Assembly: GCA_004557975.1 (NCBI GenBank)
Contig: SFEV01000011.1
Coordinates: 1 to 63,458, forward strand
Length of the DNA: 63,458 nucleotides
Reading direction: 5' to 3'
Source: Lachnospiraceae bacterium
GTDB taxonomy: Bacteria > Bacillota > Clostridia > Lachnospirales > Lachnospiraceae
Positions 24,303 to 33,449 of the stretch are shown in pieces (the first letter of the stretch is position 1; each line of letters opens with the position of its first letter). The notes below the pieces were generated by a model. It searched no databases and was not told the DNA's origin. It saw only the letters and a list, made by a program, of their open reading frames with translations. Position numbers and translations under genes: made by a program.

Positions 24303-24362
24303 AATCCCCGGAAAATCTGCCGCGCACCTTAGTGCATGATCCGGCAAATTTCCCAGGGAATT
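24303..24362 (-). terminator. terminator downstream of GH172
   Basis: AATCCCC (24303-24309) pairs with GGGAATT (24356-24362), with further inner pairing around TGCCG/CGGCA. On minus it is followed by TTTTTCTG. It closes the malQ-plsC-GH172 transcript. Confidence 0.8.
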
Positions 24363-24394
24363 TCTCTTATTTTTATATTGGTGTTATTTTCCGT

Positions 24395-25498
24395 CTATCT
24401 CGGCCACCTCTGCTCCTTCGGCAGCAGCGGCTTAAACGGATTGTGCGGCTCGGACTGATACCAGTAGGCAACGCTTGACACATCGTCCTGACGCTCAAAC
24501 AGTCCCTTGTGGCAGACACCGATCTGCTGGATGGTCACACGGATATCCTCATCAAACAGAATCGGATCCATGATGTGCCACCGGTAGAATCCCCTCTCCG
24601 TCGGCTTGTCATTCATATGGTACGCATTGAATACGGTGCTGTCCTCCCGGGAAAAGTACGGATACCCCATAAACGGTGTATTGTAAGTATGTTCCTTCGT
24701 TACACCGTCTTCCACTGAGGCAAAGCTCCAGGATCCTCCGAAATAGTCCTCTGTACCTGTCCCGCAGATGGTCGGGTATTCCTCGTCACCGTCAAGGTAG
24801 ATCTTGATCTCTCCCTCGCCCCACCAGTAACGCTCCAGCGTGGTCAGAGCCATGTAGGTGCCTACGTAATGCCCCTTTCCGCGCACACCCTCCAAAATGG
24901 TGTAATCCTTTTTCAGCTCAGTCAGACGCTCGCGGTTCCACTGCGCATGGAAGTATGCCACATCCTCAGGAAGCTCCTCGTACAGCGTGTAATCCACCTG
25001 ATAAAAGAATGCCGGAATCTCCGCCTCATGCTGATTCTCAATCGTAATCCTTGCCTTTTTCCGAAACGGCATCGGGAAATAGCTGTTAAAGCCTCTCGCC
25101 GGATTGACAACAATCGGGAGAGAATTTACCACACAGTCCCGTGCGAACCCGCAGCAGAAGAAATCACCGAGAGGACTCTCCACGGACGGTGTCTCCTCAT
25201 CGTCCCAGTACATCCGCAGAACCAGATCACGCAGCACAAAATAATCCTTCTCCGTCCGGTCCGTTACTGTGATCCAGATGTGCTGGATTACACCGCAGCC
25301 CTCGATCTCTGCCAGCACCTTCGTCTCTCCCGGTTTTACTCCGCATATGCACGGTGCGCCTTTTCTGCCGGGGCCGAGATCGCTGGCAGCCATTCCGCCC
25401 CTGCCCTTTTCTCCCTTCGGATTCTCCTGATTAATAGCACGGCTCTGCCCTTTTTTCTGAAACATCAGAGTATCCATGCTGTTCACAAAATGATTCAT
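24395..25498 (-). CDS. DUF2961 / GH172-family protein
   Basis: A 367-aa cytoplasmic protein of the DUF2961 family, now counted as glycoside hydrolase family 172. Characterised members act on alpha-D-fructofuranosides or alpha-D-arabinofuranosides. The conserved core is present: GRGGMAASDLGPGRKGAPC, VESPLGDFF, NPARGFNSYFPMPF and the active-site GTGTEDYFGGSW. There is no signal peptide. I start at 25498 (MNHFVNSMDTL), with AAGGAG about nine bases upstream, which places it 26 bases after plsC. The actual substrate is unknown. Company with malQ does not define it. Confidence 0.88.
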   Translation of the reverse strand: MNHFVNSMDTLMFQKKGQSRAINQENPKGEKGRGGMAASDLGPGRKGAPCICGVKPGETKVLAEIEGCGVIQHIWITVTDRTEKDYFVLRDLVLRMYWDDEETPSVESPLGDFFCCGFARDCVVNSLPIVVNPARGFNSYFPMPFRKKARITIENQHEAEIPAFFYQVDYTLYEELPEDVAYFHAQWNRERLTELKKDYTILEGVRGKGHYVGTYMALTTLERYWWGEGEIKIYLDGDEEYPTICGTGTEDYFGGSWSFASVEDGVTKEHTYNTPFMGYPYFSREDSTVFNAYHMNDKPTERGFYRWHIMDPILFDEDIRVTIQQIGVCHKGLFERQDDVSSVAYWYQSEPHNPFKPLLPKEQRWPR

Positions 25499-25524
25499 AT
25501 CTGTTTTCTCCTTTCTCGCTCCGA

Positions 25525-26280
25525 TCAAGAGCTCTTTTGCCTGTGAGCATCCATATTCTTCTCCAGCATGGCAGAAATCCTGTCCTGTACCTGCTTTCCG
25601 ATAAACTTCTGCTCCTCACGGGACAGCTCTTTCGTGTAGATCGGGCTTCCGTACTCAATCGTTACGTGCACCGGCTTTACCCGCGGAAAATGATCCTCAA
25701 AAATTGAGGAGGTATTGGTCAGAGCCACAGGAATAATCGGGCATCCCGTCTTCGTCGCAATCTTGAAGGAGCCCTCATGGAACGGCAGCATATCCAGCTC
25801 ATTGGTGCCCTTGCCGCGGGTACCCTCCGGGAAAATCATGATGGAGATTCCGTTTTTGACCTGCTCGATCGCCTCCAGAATAGTCTTCAGTCCCGCCTTG
25901 ATATCGGAACGGTCCAGAAACAGGCAGTAAAGGCACTTCATCCACCGTGACAGCAGCGGAATCTTCAGCATCTCTTTTTTGGCGATATAGCCGGTCAGTC
26001 CGCGGCATCTGGCGTACGTCAGCACAATATCAAAGTAACTGCGGTGATTGCCGATGAACAGAACCGCCGTATCCTGGGGAATGCGCTCTTCCCCCAACAC
26101 AGTCACCTTTACGCCGGACAGCCAGATAACCACCTTAAATGCCCCCTGCACAATCCGCAGAGAACTGATATCGCGCAGCCCGGGGTTCCGTTTTCCGATC
26201 AGCCATTCCACGAGGAAAACAGGAATCGACAGGATCAAAAACGAGATTACAAATACAGCAATCAAAATAAAACGGATCAT
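25525..26280 (-). CDS. plsC: 1-acyl-sn-glycerol-3-phosphate acyltransferase
   Basis: Membrane-associated acyltransferase that adds the second acyl chain in phosphatidic acid synthesis. The 251 aa show an N-terminal membrane helix, the catalytic H-x4-D block (NHRSYFD, His79/Asp84) and the substrate-binding FPEGTRGKG block. A third block (PVALTNTSS) is also present. It follows malQ by 19 bases and precedes the GH172 gene by 26 bases, so the three probably form one operon despite unrelated functions. Confidence 0.93.
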   Translation of the reverse strand: MIRFILIAVFVISFLILSIPVFLVEWLIGKRNPGLRDISSLRIVQGAFKVVIWLSGVKVTVLGEERIPQDTAVLFIGNHRSYFDIVLTYARCRGLTGYIAKKEMLKIPLLSRWMKCLYCLFLDRSDIKAGLKTILEAIEQVKNGISIMIFPEGTRGKGTNELDMLPFHEGSFKIATKTGCPIIPVALTNTSSIFEDHFPRVKPVHVTIEYGSPIYTKELSREEQKFIGKQVQDRISAMLEKNMDAHRQKSS

Positions 26281-26299
26281 ATCACAATTCCTTTCTGGC

Positions 26300-27841
26300 T
26301 CAGCTGCGTCCGAACAGCTCTGTCGTGCTCAGAAGCCACCTGGCCCTGTCCTCTGTCAGGTCCTCCTGTGTGTAGCGGAACGCCCAGTTGGCTGCAGCGA
26401 CACCGGGTGTATTCATTCTTGCCTCACTGCCCTGCACCAGAAGATCCTGAATCGGGAAAATCGCATATTTTGCAATACTTCCCATACAAAAGCGGATAAA
26501 ATCAAGGCTGACTGCATTTCCGTCCGTATTGCCCATGCGGCGCACTCTGTCACGCACCACCTCCGGCTGCTCTGCATACCAGCCCATGGTCGTGTCGTTG
26601 TCGTGGGTACCTGTATAACAGATACAGTTGGGCGTTGTATAGTAGAACGGAATATAATTATGGTCATTCATATCTCCGAAACCGAACTGCAGCACCTTCA
26701 TGCCCGGGAAGTCAAACTGATCTCTCAGGTGCTCCACCTCCGGTGTGATAATGCCCAGGTCCTCCGCCCAGATCGGAAGATCACTGCCCAGCGCCCGCGA
26801 AATGGCAAGAAACAGATCCTCACACGGCCCTTTCACCCACTGACCGTTGATGGCTGTCTCCTCCCCGGCAGGAACGGACCAGTACGCTTCAAATCCACGG
26901 AAGTGATCAATGCGCAGGTAATCTGTCAGAGTAAGCTGACGGCTGATTCTCCTGATCCACCACTGATATCCTGTCTCGCTGTGGTAATCCCAGTCATAAA
27001 GCGGGTTACCCCAGAGCTGTCCTGTGGCACTGAAATAATCAGGCGGAACTCCCGCCACTGATGTGGGATGTCCCTTTGTATCCAGCTGGAACAGCTTTTT
27101 GCCGGCCCAGACATCAGCACTGTCATACGCAACAAAGATCGGAATATCGCCGATAATCTGAATTTCCTTCTCATGGGCATAGTCGCGCAGCTCCATCCAC
27201 TGCTTCTGGAAAATAAACTGGATAAAGCTGTAGTAATTGATGCTCTCCGCCAGCTTTTCGCGCCATAGCTCTTTCGTCTCCTGCGTCGGGGTGCGGATCT
27301 CCTCCTCCCACTCGATCCAGCAGCGCCCCTCATGGCAATCCTTGCAGGCCATAAAGAGTGTATAATCATCGAGCCAGTCCTTTTCATCGTCACAGAATGC
27401 CTCAAATTCCTCCAGAAGTGTCTTGTCCGGCGTATGTGCAAACGCAGCCCACGCCTTTTTCAGGAGTGCTGTCTTGAACTGAATCGCGGGACCGTAATCC
27501 ACCCGGCGCGGATCCCACTCTGGAATTTCCTCCACGTCCTCCGCTTTCAGAAGGTTCATCTCCATCAGCTTGTCCGGACTGATGATCAGCGGCTGCCCTG
27601 CAAACGCGGAAAAGCCCTGATACGGAGAATCTCCGAAGCCTGTGGGACCAAGAGGAAGAACCTGCCACAGGTGCTGTCCCGTCTTCCCGAGAAAATCAAT
27701 AAAATCATACGCGCCCGGTCCAAGATCACCGATCCCGTACGGAGACGGAAATGAGGTGGGATGTACCAGAATTCCCGAAACTCTTTCGCGCTCCTTCTTC
27801 ACCGCTGTTTCTGTTTCTGTCAGTATTTTTTTCGTGTTCAT
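26300..27841 (-). CDS. malQ: 4-alpha-glucanotransferase
   Basis: Amylomaltase (GH77) that transfers alpha-1,4-glucan segments, acting on maltodextrins or glycogen breakdown products in the cytosol. The 513 aa contain the GH77 landmarks GILVHPTSFPSPYGIGDLG, RIDHFRGFEAYW (nucleophile Asp region), WAEDLGIITPEV (acid/base Glu) and YTGTHDNDTTMGW. The start at 27841 has AAAGGAG in good position. The glgC-glgD genes lie just upstream, so it probably works with glycogen metabolism. Confidence 0.96.
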   Translation of the reverse strand: MNTKKILTETETAVKKERERVSGILVHPTSFPSPYGIGDLGPGAYDFIDFLGKTGQHLWQVLPLGPTGFGDSPYQGFSAFAGQPLIISPDKLMEMNLLKAEDVEEIPEWDPRRVDYGPAIQFKTALLKKAWAAFAHTPDKTLLEEFEAFCDDEKDWLDDYTLFMACKDCHEGRCWIEWEEEIRTPTQETKELWREKLAESINYYSFIQFIFQKQWMELRDYAHEKEIQIIGDIPIFVAYDSADVWAGKKLFQLDTKGHPTSVAGVPPDYFSATGQLWGNPLYDWDYHSETGYQWWIRRISRQLTLTDYLRIDHFRGFEAYWSVPAGEETAINGQWVKGPCEDLFLAISRALGSDLPIWAEDLGIITPEVEHLRDQFDFPGMKVLQFGFGDMNDHNYIPFYYTTPNCICYTGTHDNDTTMGWYAEQPEVVRDRVRRMGNTDGNAVSLDFIRFCMGSIAKYAIFPIQDLLVQGSEARMNTPGVAAANWAFRYTQEDLTEDRARWLLSTTELFGRS

Positions 27842-27928
27842 TTGTGTCTCCTTTAGCAACAAAATCAAAACTCAGTTTATTATACCGAATGGTAGCCACG
27901 ATGACAATATAAAATTGATAAAAAAAGA

Positions 27929-27971
27929 CTGCTGCAAAACGTGCGCTGTATATGCGCCCATTCTGCAGCAG
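27929..27971 (-). terminator. spoVG terminator
   Basis: CTGCTGCA (27929-27936) pairs with TGCAGCAG (27964-27971), with an inner GCGC/GCGC stem. On minus it is followed by TCTTTTTTTA. It lies directly after the spoVG stop. Confidence 0.9.
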
Positions 27972-27985
27972 CCCGGTCTGTTCAT

Positions 27986-28258
27986 TTATTCTTCCGACGA
28001 TTCTGCCGCCGCCCTCTCATACTCATTCAATATAATCTGCTGAATCCGTTCGCGAGTCTCCGAGTTGATAGGATGTGCAATATCACGGTACTCTCCGTCT
28101 GCCGCCTTGCGGCTCGGCATCGCTATGAACAGCCCCTTTTCTCCTTCGATTACCTTGATATCATGTACAACAAATTCATCATCCAGCGTAATGGAAACGA
28201 CTGCTTTCATCTTCCCATCCTTCGCTACTTTTCTCACTCTAACGTCCGTTATCGTCAT
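27986..28258 (-). CDS. spoVG: septation protein SpoVG
   Basis: Small RNA- and DNA-binding regulator of 90 aa. The family sequence is intact: MTITDVRVRKV at the start, VSITLDDEFVVHDIKVIEG, and the signature GLFIAMPSRKAADGEYRDIAHPI. SpoVG affects septation and sporulation in Bacilli and gene expression in other Firmicutes. The ATG has GGGGGAACAGG upstream. It follows glgD by about 95 bases containing a 27-nt hairpin repeat, and it is closed by a strong terminator. Confidence 0.96.
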   Translation of the reverse strand: MTITDVRVRKVAKDGKMKAVVSITLDDEFVVHDIKVIEGEKGLFIAMPSRKAADGEYRDIAHPINSETRERIQQIILNEYERAAAESSEE

Positions 28259-28297
28259 TTACCTGTTCCCCCGTGGTTCCTCTTGTTTTCTTTCGTC

Positions 28298-28324
28298 GTA
28301 TCTGTTCAGTACCTTCACAGATAC
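28298..28324 (-). repeat. 27-nt hairpin repeat, copy 2
   Basis: GTATCTGTTCAG...TTCACAGATAC with a perfect eight-base stem. It differs from copy 1 (14755-14781) at two loop bases. It lies between glgD and spoVG. Confidence 0.8.
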
Positions 28325-28352
28325 TTTTCGTTTCTTTTTGCAGACCATACCG

Positions 28353-29471
28353 TTACAGAACATACCGTTCATTGGACTCGACTACTATTTTCAGCCCGTC
28401 TTCTCCGACATAACGGGAATTTGCGCGGATGGTGTCACGACTTTCTACGATGCAATTCTCCAAATATACATTATCTCCGATATAGACATCATTGAGAATG
28501 ACGCAGTTTTTAATCACGCAGTTCTCGCCGACAAAAACCTTCTTGAAGATAATGGAATTTTCCACATAACCGTTAATGATAGAACCGTTTGCGATCAGGC
28601 TGTTCTTCACCGTGCTGCCCGGATTGTATTTGGCGGGAGGATTGTCATCCACCTTGGAATGCACATCCGGATATTCACGGAAAAAGTAATCTCTGACATC
28701 TTTTTTCAGGAAGTCCATGTTCGTCCTGTAGTAAGATTCCACAGACGCGATATTGTTCCAGTACTCCTGCATTTTGTATCCGTAGATACGCTTCACGTCC
28801 TTGTAGCGGATCAGAATGTCCTTTACAAAGTCGTGTCTTTCCTCCTGTACCGATCTCTCCACCATCTCAATGAGCTGACGTCTGCGGATCACATAGATAC
28901 CGCAGGAAATCGTATGGGAGGCTGCAGACATCGGTTTCTCATCGAACTGGACAATTCTGTTGTCCTCATTCATCTGAAGAATACCGAATCTGGTAACATC
29001 TTCTGTTACGGGGATGTCCTTACACACTACCGTGATGTCTGCCCGTTTCGCAATGTGGTACTCCAGTACTTTTGCGTAATCAAGCTTATATACGCCGTCG
29101 CCGGAGGCGATGACTACATATGGTTCATGGCACTGTTTCAGGAATTCAAGGTTCTGATGGATCGCATCAGCCGTTCCTCTGTACCAGAAGTTGTTATCTG
29201 CCGTTACCATTGGCGGAAAAACGAAAAGTCCGCCCTGTTTTCTGCCGAAATCCCACCATTTGGAGGAGCTGAGATGCTGATTCAGCGATCTGGAATTATA
29301 CTGCGTCAGCACAGCTACTTTCTGAATGCCGGAATTTGACATACTGCTCAGCGCAAAATCGATAGCACGGAAGCTGCCGGCGATCGGCATGGCTGCAATT
29401 GCCCTCTTTCGTGAAAGCTCTTTCATTCTGAAGTTGTTTCCTCCAGCCAAAATCATACCTACTGCTCTCAT
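28353..29471 (-). CDS. glgD: glucose-1-phosphate adenylyltransferase subunit GlgD
   Basis: Non-canonical or regulatory subunit of ADP-glucose pyrophosphorylase, 372 aa. It has the N-terminal nucleotidyltransferase fold, but the loop GGNNFRMKELSRKRAIAAMPIAG is degenerate compared with the GGxGxRL of GlgC, as is typical of GlgD. The C-terminus is a left-handed beta-helix of hexapeptide repeats. In Firmicutes the GlgC-GlgD heteromer is more active than GlgC alone. It overlaps the end of glgC by four bases. Confidence 0.95.
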   Translation of the reverse strand: MRAVGMILAGGNNFRMKELSRKRAIAAMPIAGSFRAIDFALSSMSNSGIQKVAVLTQYNSRSLNQHLSSSKWWDFGRKQGGLFVFPPMVTADNNFWYRGTADAIHQNLEFLKQCHEPYVVIASGDGVYKLDYAKVLEYHIAKRADITVVCKDIPVTEDVTRFGILQMNEDNRIVQFDEKPMSAASHTISCGIYVIRRRQLIEMVERSVQEERHDFVKDILIRYKDVKRIYGYKMQEYWNNIASVESYYRTNMDFLKKDVRDYFFREYPDVHSKVDDNPPAKYNPGSTVKNSLIANGSIINGYVENSIIFKKVFVGENCVIKNCVILNDVYIGDNVYLENCIVESRDTIRANSRYVGEDGLKIVVESNERYVL

Positions 29472-30742
29472 TGCACGTCACCTGCCTTGTCCAATATCTC
29501 GCCGCTTTGCAGCACACCGTCCGGATAATCCTCCGGCACGGTAACACCTGTGACAGCCGTATTTTTGCCTATCTTCACATTCGCCGGAACCACCGCATTT
29601 TCTCCGATCACTGCAAGACCGAAAGAATAAACAGCCGGCTTTATTCTGTTCGGGATCTCCTCCCCGACTCCGAGCTCGGCGTTCTCTCCGATCACGGCCT
29701 GCTCGGCAATAATTGCCTTATTGATCACTGCACCCTTTTTGATGACCGCATTCTGCATGATTATGGAGTCGCGCACCACCGCCCCCTCCTCAATCACAAC
29801 ACCGCAGCCGATGATGGAACTGTACACGGAACCGTAAATCTCTGAGCCGTCACCCACAAGACATCTCTCCACCACAGAATCTGCTGACAGATACTGGGGC
29901 GGAAGAATATCATTTTTCGTATAGATCTTCCAGAACTCCTCATACAGATTAAACTCCGGTATGATATCGATCAGCTCCATATTTGCTTCCCAATAGGAAC
30001 CGAGCGTTCCCACATCCTTCCAGTATCCGTTGTACTCATACGCCACAAGTGTTTCGCCCTTTTCATGGCAGTACGGGATGACGTGCTTTCCAAAATCGCA
30101 GTTGCTCTGCTCAGAAAGTGTCAGGAGCGCTTCCTTCAGCGCTTCCCACGAGAATATGTAAATGCCCATGGATGCAAGATTGCTCTTAGGCTCCTTCGGC
30201 TTTTCCTGGAACTCGAGAATTCTTCCGTTGTCATCCGTGACAACAATTCCGAAACGGCTTGCCTCCTCCCTGGGAACAGGCATAACCGCAATACTGACAT
30301 CCGCATTGTGCGCCTTGTGGTAATCCAGCATAACTTCATAGTCCATCTTGTAAATGTGATCGCCGGAAAGGATCAGAACGTAATCCGGATGAAAAGACTC
30401 CATATATGCAAGATTCTGATAAATGGCATTGGCAGTTCCCGTATACCACTCTGTCTTCCCCACCTTTTCATACGGGGGAAGAACGGTAACTCCACCGACC
30501 GTTTTATCCAGATCCCACGGAATACCAATACCAATATGTGTATTCAGGCGAAGCGGCTGATACTGTGTCAGCACGCCCACGGTATCGATACCCGAATTGA
30601 TGCAGTTGCTGAGCGGGAAATCAATAATACGGTACTTACCGCCGAATGCCACCGCAGGCTTGGCCACTTTGGAGGTCAGAACACCGAGACGACTGCCCTG
30701 TCCGCCTGCCAGCAGCATTGCTATCATTTCTTTCTTAATCAC
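29468..30742 (-). CDS. glgC: glucose-1-phosphate adenylyltransferase
   Basis: Catalytic subunit that makes ADP-glucose for glycogen synthesis, 424 aa. The motif GGQGSRLGVLTSKVAKPAV near the N-terminus, the sugar-binding FQEKPKEPKSN and the active-site Asp in LSGDHIYKMDYE are all present. The C-terminal half is a beta-helix of hexapeptide repeats. It is first in the glgC-glgD unit with a promoter at 30830-30858. No glgA, glgB or glgP is in the window. Confidence 0.96.
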   Translation of the reverse strand: MIKKEMIAMLLAGGQGSRLGVLTSKVAKPAVAFGGKYRIIDFPLSNCINSGIDTVGVLTQYQPLRLNTHIGIGIPWDLDKTVGGVTVLPPYEKVGKTEWYTGTANAIYQNLAYMESFHPDYVLILSGDHIYKMDYEVMLDYHKAHNADVSIAVMPVPREEASRFGIVVTDDNGRILEFQEKPKEPKSNLASMGIYIFSWEALKEALLTLSEQSNCDFGKHVIPYCHEKGETLVAYEYNGYWKDVGTLGSYWEANMELIDIIPEFNLYEEFWKIYTKNDILPPQYLSADSVVERCLVGDGSEIYGSVYSSIIGCGVVIEEGAVVRDSIIMQNAVIKKGAVINKAIIAEQAVIGENAELGVGEEIPNRIKPAVYSFGLAVIGENAVVPANVKIGKNTAVTGVTVPEDYPDGVLQSGEILDKAGDVQ

Positions 30743-30829
30743 GTAATCACCTCTTGCTCTTGATATATTTTATGATTTTACAGGACTGCTGGAGCGAGAG
30801 CTGCGAAACAATCCTGATATCTTTTATGT

Positions 30830-30858
30830 ATTATAGCACAGACTTCCAGATTAGTGAA
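30830..30858 (-). promoter_or_regulatory. glgC promoter
   Basis: On minus: -35 TTCACT (30853-30858), 17-base spacer, -10 TATAAT (30830-30835) with TGC before it. Confidence 0.75.
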
Positions 30859-31074
30859 CATTTTTTACAATAATTTCTATTTTTTTTCTAACTTTTTATT
30901 ACAAATAACTTAACGCATGATTTTCGTAATTTCTTTCTGTCACTTATGCGCCACTTTGTTGCCGCATTATGTCGATTTTTTGTGTATTTTTCCCATGTTT
31001 TCCTTGATATTTTGCAGAAACAGAGGAGGAAACGCTCCTTTTTCTGCATGAAAATGTGGCTTTGCGAAAAATCC

Positions 31075-31103
31075 TTGGATATTCGTTTCAGATAGAGTAT
31101 AAT
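31075..31103 (+). promoter_or_regulatory. murC promoter
   Basis: -35 TTGGAT (31075-31080), 17-base spacer, -10 TATAAT (31098-31103). It is followed by AAGGAG about 12 bases before the murC ATG. Confidence 0.8.
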
Positions 31104-31143
31104 GGAGAGCGGAATGATATTTTTATAATAAGGAGATTTCGCT

Positions 31144-32520
31144 ATGTATCAGATAAATTACAACCAGCCTGTCCATGTACATTTCATCGGCATCGGCGGT
31201 ATCAGTATGAGCGGTCTCGCCGCAGTGCTGCTGAAGCGCGGCTTTACTGTAAGCGGTTCCGATGCCAGAAAAAGCCCGCTGACCCAGTGGCTGACGGAGC
31301 TCGGCGCCCATATCATGTATCCCCAGAGTGCATCCAACATCGCAGAAGGGACGGATGTCGTTGTATATACTGCAGCAATTCATCCGGACAACCCGGAATA
31401 CGCAGCCGCAGCAGCCAGAAACATCCCGATGCTTACCAGGGCGGAACTGCTGGGACAGCTTATGAATAATTATGAGCTTCCGGTAGCTGTAGCCGGCACA
31501 CACGGCAAAACGACCACAACCTCCATGCTCGCACATATTATGATGGAGGCGGAGCTGGACCCCACCATCTCTGTGGGCGGTATTCTCCATTCCATCGGCG
31601 GCAATGTGCGCATCGGCACTTCCGAATATTTCCTGACAGAGGCCTGTGAATACACCAACAGCTTTCTGAGCCTCACACCGAAGATCGGAATCATCCTGAA
31701 CATTGATGCAGATCATCTGGACTTTTTTAAAGATCTTGACGACATCCGTCATTCTTTCCGGCTGTTTGCCCAGCGTATCCCGGCTGACGGGACACTGATC
31801 ATAAATGCAGCAGTCCCGGATCTGGAATCTCTGACATCCGGCCTCTCCTGCCGTGTCGTGACATTCGGCACAGACAGCGGTGATTACTGTGCATCAGACA
31901 TCTCCTACAACGAACTGGGTTACGGAAGCTTTACACTGAAAAAGGGTGAAAAGGTTCTGGGACATTTTGATCTCTCCGTCCCGGGAGAACACAATATTGC
32001 CAACGCCGTCTCCGCCCTGGCATCCGGCGACCTGCTCGGTCTTTCTGCCGACGTCATGGCAAAGGGTCTCTTTTCCTTCACCGGAACGGACCGCCGTTTC
32101 CAGAAAAAGGGAGAAATCGGCGGCGTCACCATCATCGACGATTACGCACACCATCCCACAGAGATCAGAGCCACACTGCACGCAGCCAGGAAATTTCCGT
32201 GCAAATCTGTCTGGTGTGTCTTCCAGCCCCATACATACACACGCACCAAAGCACTGTTTGACGAATTTGTCGAGGCGCTCTCCCATGCGGACAAGATTGT
32301 TCTCGCCGATATCTACGCTGCACGCGAGACCGACACGCTCGGCATCAGCTCCGACGATATCCGCAGGAAACTGAATGACCTCGGAAAAGAAGCTTACTAT
32401 TTCCCGACCTTCGACGAGATCGAGACTTTTCTGCTGGAGAACTGCACATCCGGAGACATGCTGATTACCATGGGCGCCGGAGATGTGGTAAAGATAGGAG
32501 AACATCTTCTGGGACAGTAA
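31144..32520 (+). CDS. murC: UDP-N-acetylmuramate--L-alanine ligase
   Basis: Adds the first amino acid of the peptidoglycan stem peptide. It is 458 aa with three Mur-ligase domains: a Rossmann-like UDP-binding domain (HFIGIGGISMSGLA), a central ATPase domain with the P-loop GTHGKTTTT (118-126) and DYAHHPTEI, and a C-terminal domain (FQPHTYTRTKAL). It stands alone on plus between divergent glgC and a convergent sugar transport operon, with its own promoter and terminator, rather than in a division/cell-wall cluster. Confidence 0.97.
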   Translation: MYQINYNQPVHVHFIGIGGISMSGLAAVLLKRGFTVSGSDARKSPLTQWLTELGAHIMYPQSASNIAEGTDVVVYTAAIHPDNPEYAAAAARNIPMLTRAELLGQLMNNYELPVAVAGTHGKTTTTSMLAHIMMEAELDPTISVGGILHSIGGNVRIGTSEYFLTEACEYTNSFLSLTPKIGIILNIDADHLDFFKDLDDIRHSFRLFAQRIPADGTLIINAAVPDLESLTSGLSCRVVTFGTDSGDYCASDISYNELGYGSFTLKKGEKVLGHFDLSVPGEHNIANAVSALASGDLLGLSADVMAKGLFSFTGTDRRFQKKGEIGGVTIIDDYAHHPTEIRATLHAARKFPCKSVWCVFQPHTYTRTKALFDEFVEALSHADKIVLADIYAARETDTLGISSDDIRRKLNDLGKEAYYFPTFDEIETFLLENCTSGDMLITMGAGDVVKIGEHLLGQ

Positions 32521-32565
32521 TTCTGCCTGCCTCAGAACAATTATCATTTTTTATAAGATACAGTA

Positions 32566-32599
32566 AGCCCCTGCCGGGCTGTAATACCCGGCAGGGGCT
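32566..32599. terminator. bidirectional terminator between murC and the sugar ABC operon
   Basis: AGCCCCTGCCGGG and CCCGGCAGGGGCT form a 13-bp perfect stem with an eight-base loop. T runs follow on plus (TTTTT) and A-rich sequence precedes it, so it can serve both convergent transcripts. Confidence 0.92.
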
Positions 32600-32609
32600 T
32601 TTTCCGCAC

Positions 32610-33449
32610 TCATCCTTTTACTGCTCCGGCTGAGATACCCTTGATAAATGTCTTTGAGCACAGGCTGAAAAGCACAATCATCGGCAGAATAGACAGCCCC
32701 AGAGCGCACATAATTGCGCCGTAGTCACTGCGGAACGCATTTGAAAGCGTATTGACCATCAGCGGAATGGTAAACAGCTCCTGTTTGTTGATCAAAATAA
32801 CAGGAAGTGTATAATTGTTCCAGGATCCCAGGAATATCAGCACAGCCAGCGTGGCAATTCCCGGTCTGATGCACGGAACGGCAATCCTGATAAAGAGCCC
32901 CGGCTCGGAACAGCCGTCAATACGGCCCGATTCCAGAAGCTCATCCGGCACGCTGTCACTGAAAAACTGAACCATCAGAAAGGCGCCCAGAGGATGAGCG
33001 GCCCAGGTGAAGATCAGCGGAAGCAGTGTAGTGAGCAGCCCCAGCTTTCTCATCTCCAGCATGTAACCGATCAGAGATACCTGACTCGGAATCATCATGA
33101 CTGCCACAACGAATGCCAGAATCACTTTTTTTCCTTTAAATCTGTATTTTGACAGGCCAAATCCGATCAGCGTAGAGACGGAAACACTGAGCAGTACAGA
33201 AAATACAGATACAATAACAGAATTCAGAAATGCCTGCAGAAATCCCTTTGACAGAACCATCTTCAGATTCTCAATAAAATAATTGCCCGGCAGAATCGGC
33301 ATGCCTTTGAATATATCTTCGCTGTAGTACGTTCCCATAATGAACACAATGAACAGCGGAAAAAACATGATCAGCGTCATGACAATCAGCACCAGCTGCT
33401 TGCATGCAGCGCCGGCTTTTCTCTGTATTTTTCTATTCATCCCTGTCAC
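32610..33449 (-). CDS. carbohydrate ABC transporter permease (MalG type)
   Basis: Second membrane subunit of a CUT1-type sugar importer, 279 aa with six helices. The EAA-loop motif ELLESGRIDGCSEPGLFIRIAVP contacts a shared MsmK-type ATPase, which is not encoded here. It overlaps the upstream permease gene by 17 bases, indicating coupling. It is the final gene of the locus and ends before a strong bidirectional terminator. The substrate is probably an oligosaccharide handled by the GH2 enzyme; this is inference from linkage. Confidence 0.93.
   Translation of the reverse strand: MTGMNRKIQRKAGAACKQLVLIVMTLIMFFPLFIVFIMGTYYSEDIFKGMPILPGNYFIENLKMVLSKGFLQAFLNSVIVSVFSVLLSVSVSTLIGFGLSKYRFKGKKVILAFVVAVMMIPSQVSLIGYMLEMRKLGLLTTLLPLIFTWAAHPLGAFLMVQFFSDSVPDELLESGRIDGCSEPGLFIRIAVPCIRPGIATLAVLIFLGSWNNYTLPVILINKQELFTIPLMVNTLSNAFRSDYGAIMCALGLSILPMIVLFSLCSKTFIKGISAGAVKG

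Larger units (their letters stand above)
30743..31143. other. divergent control region glgC/murC
   Basis: A 401-base AT-rich gap between divergently transcribed genes. It holds an extended -10 promoter for glgC (minus), a sigma-A promoter for murC (plus) and a small hairpin (about 31015-31048, GGAG/CTCC with TTTTT) of unclear role. No gene or regulatory RNA is recognised. Confidence 0.75.
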
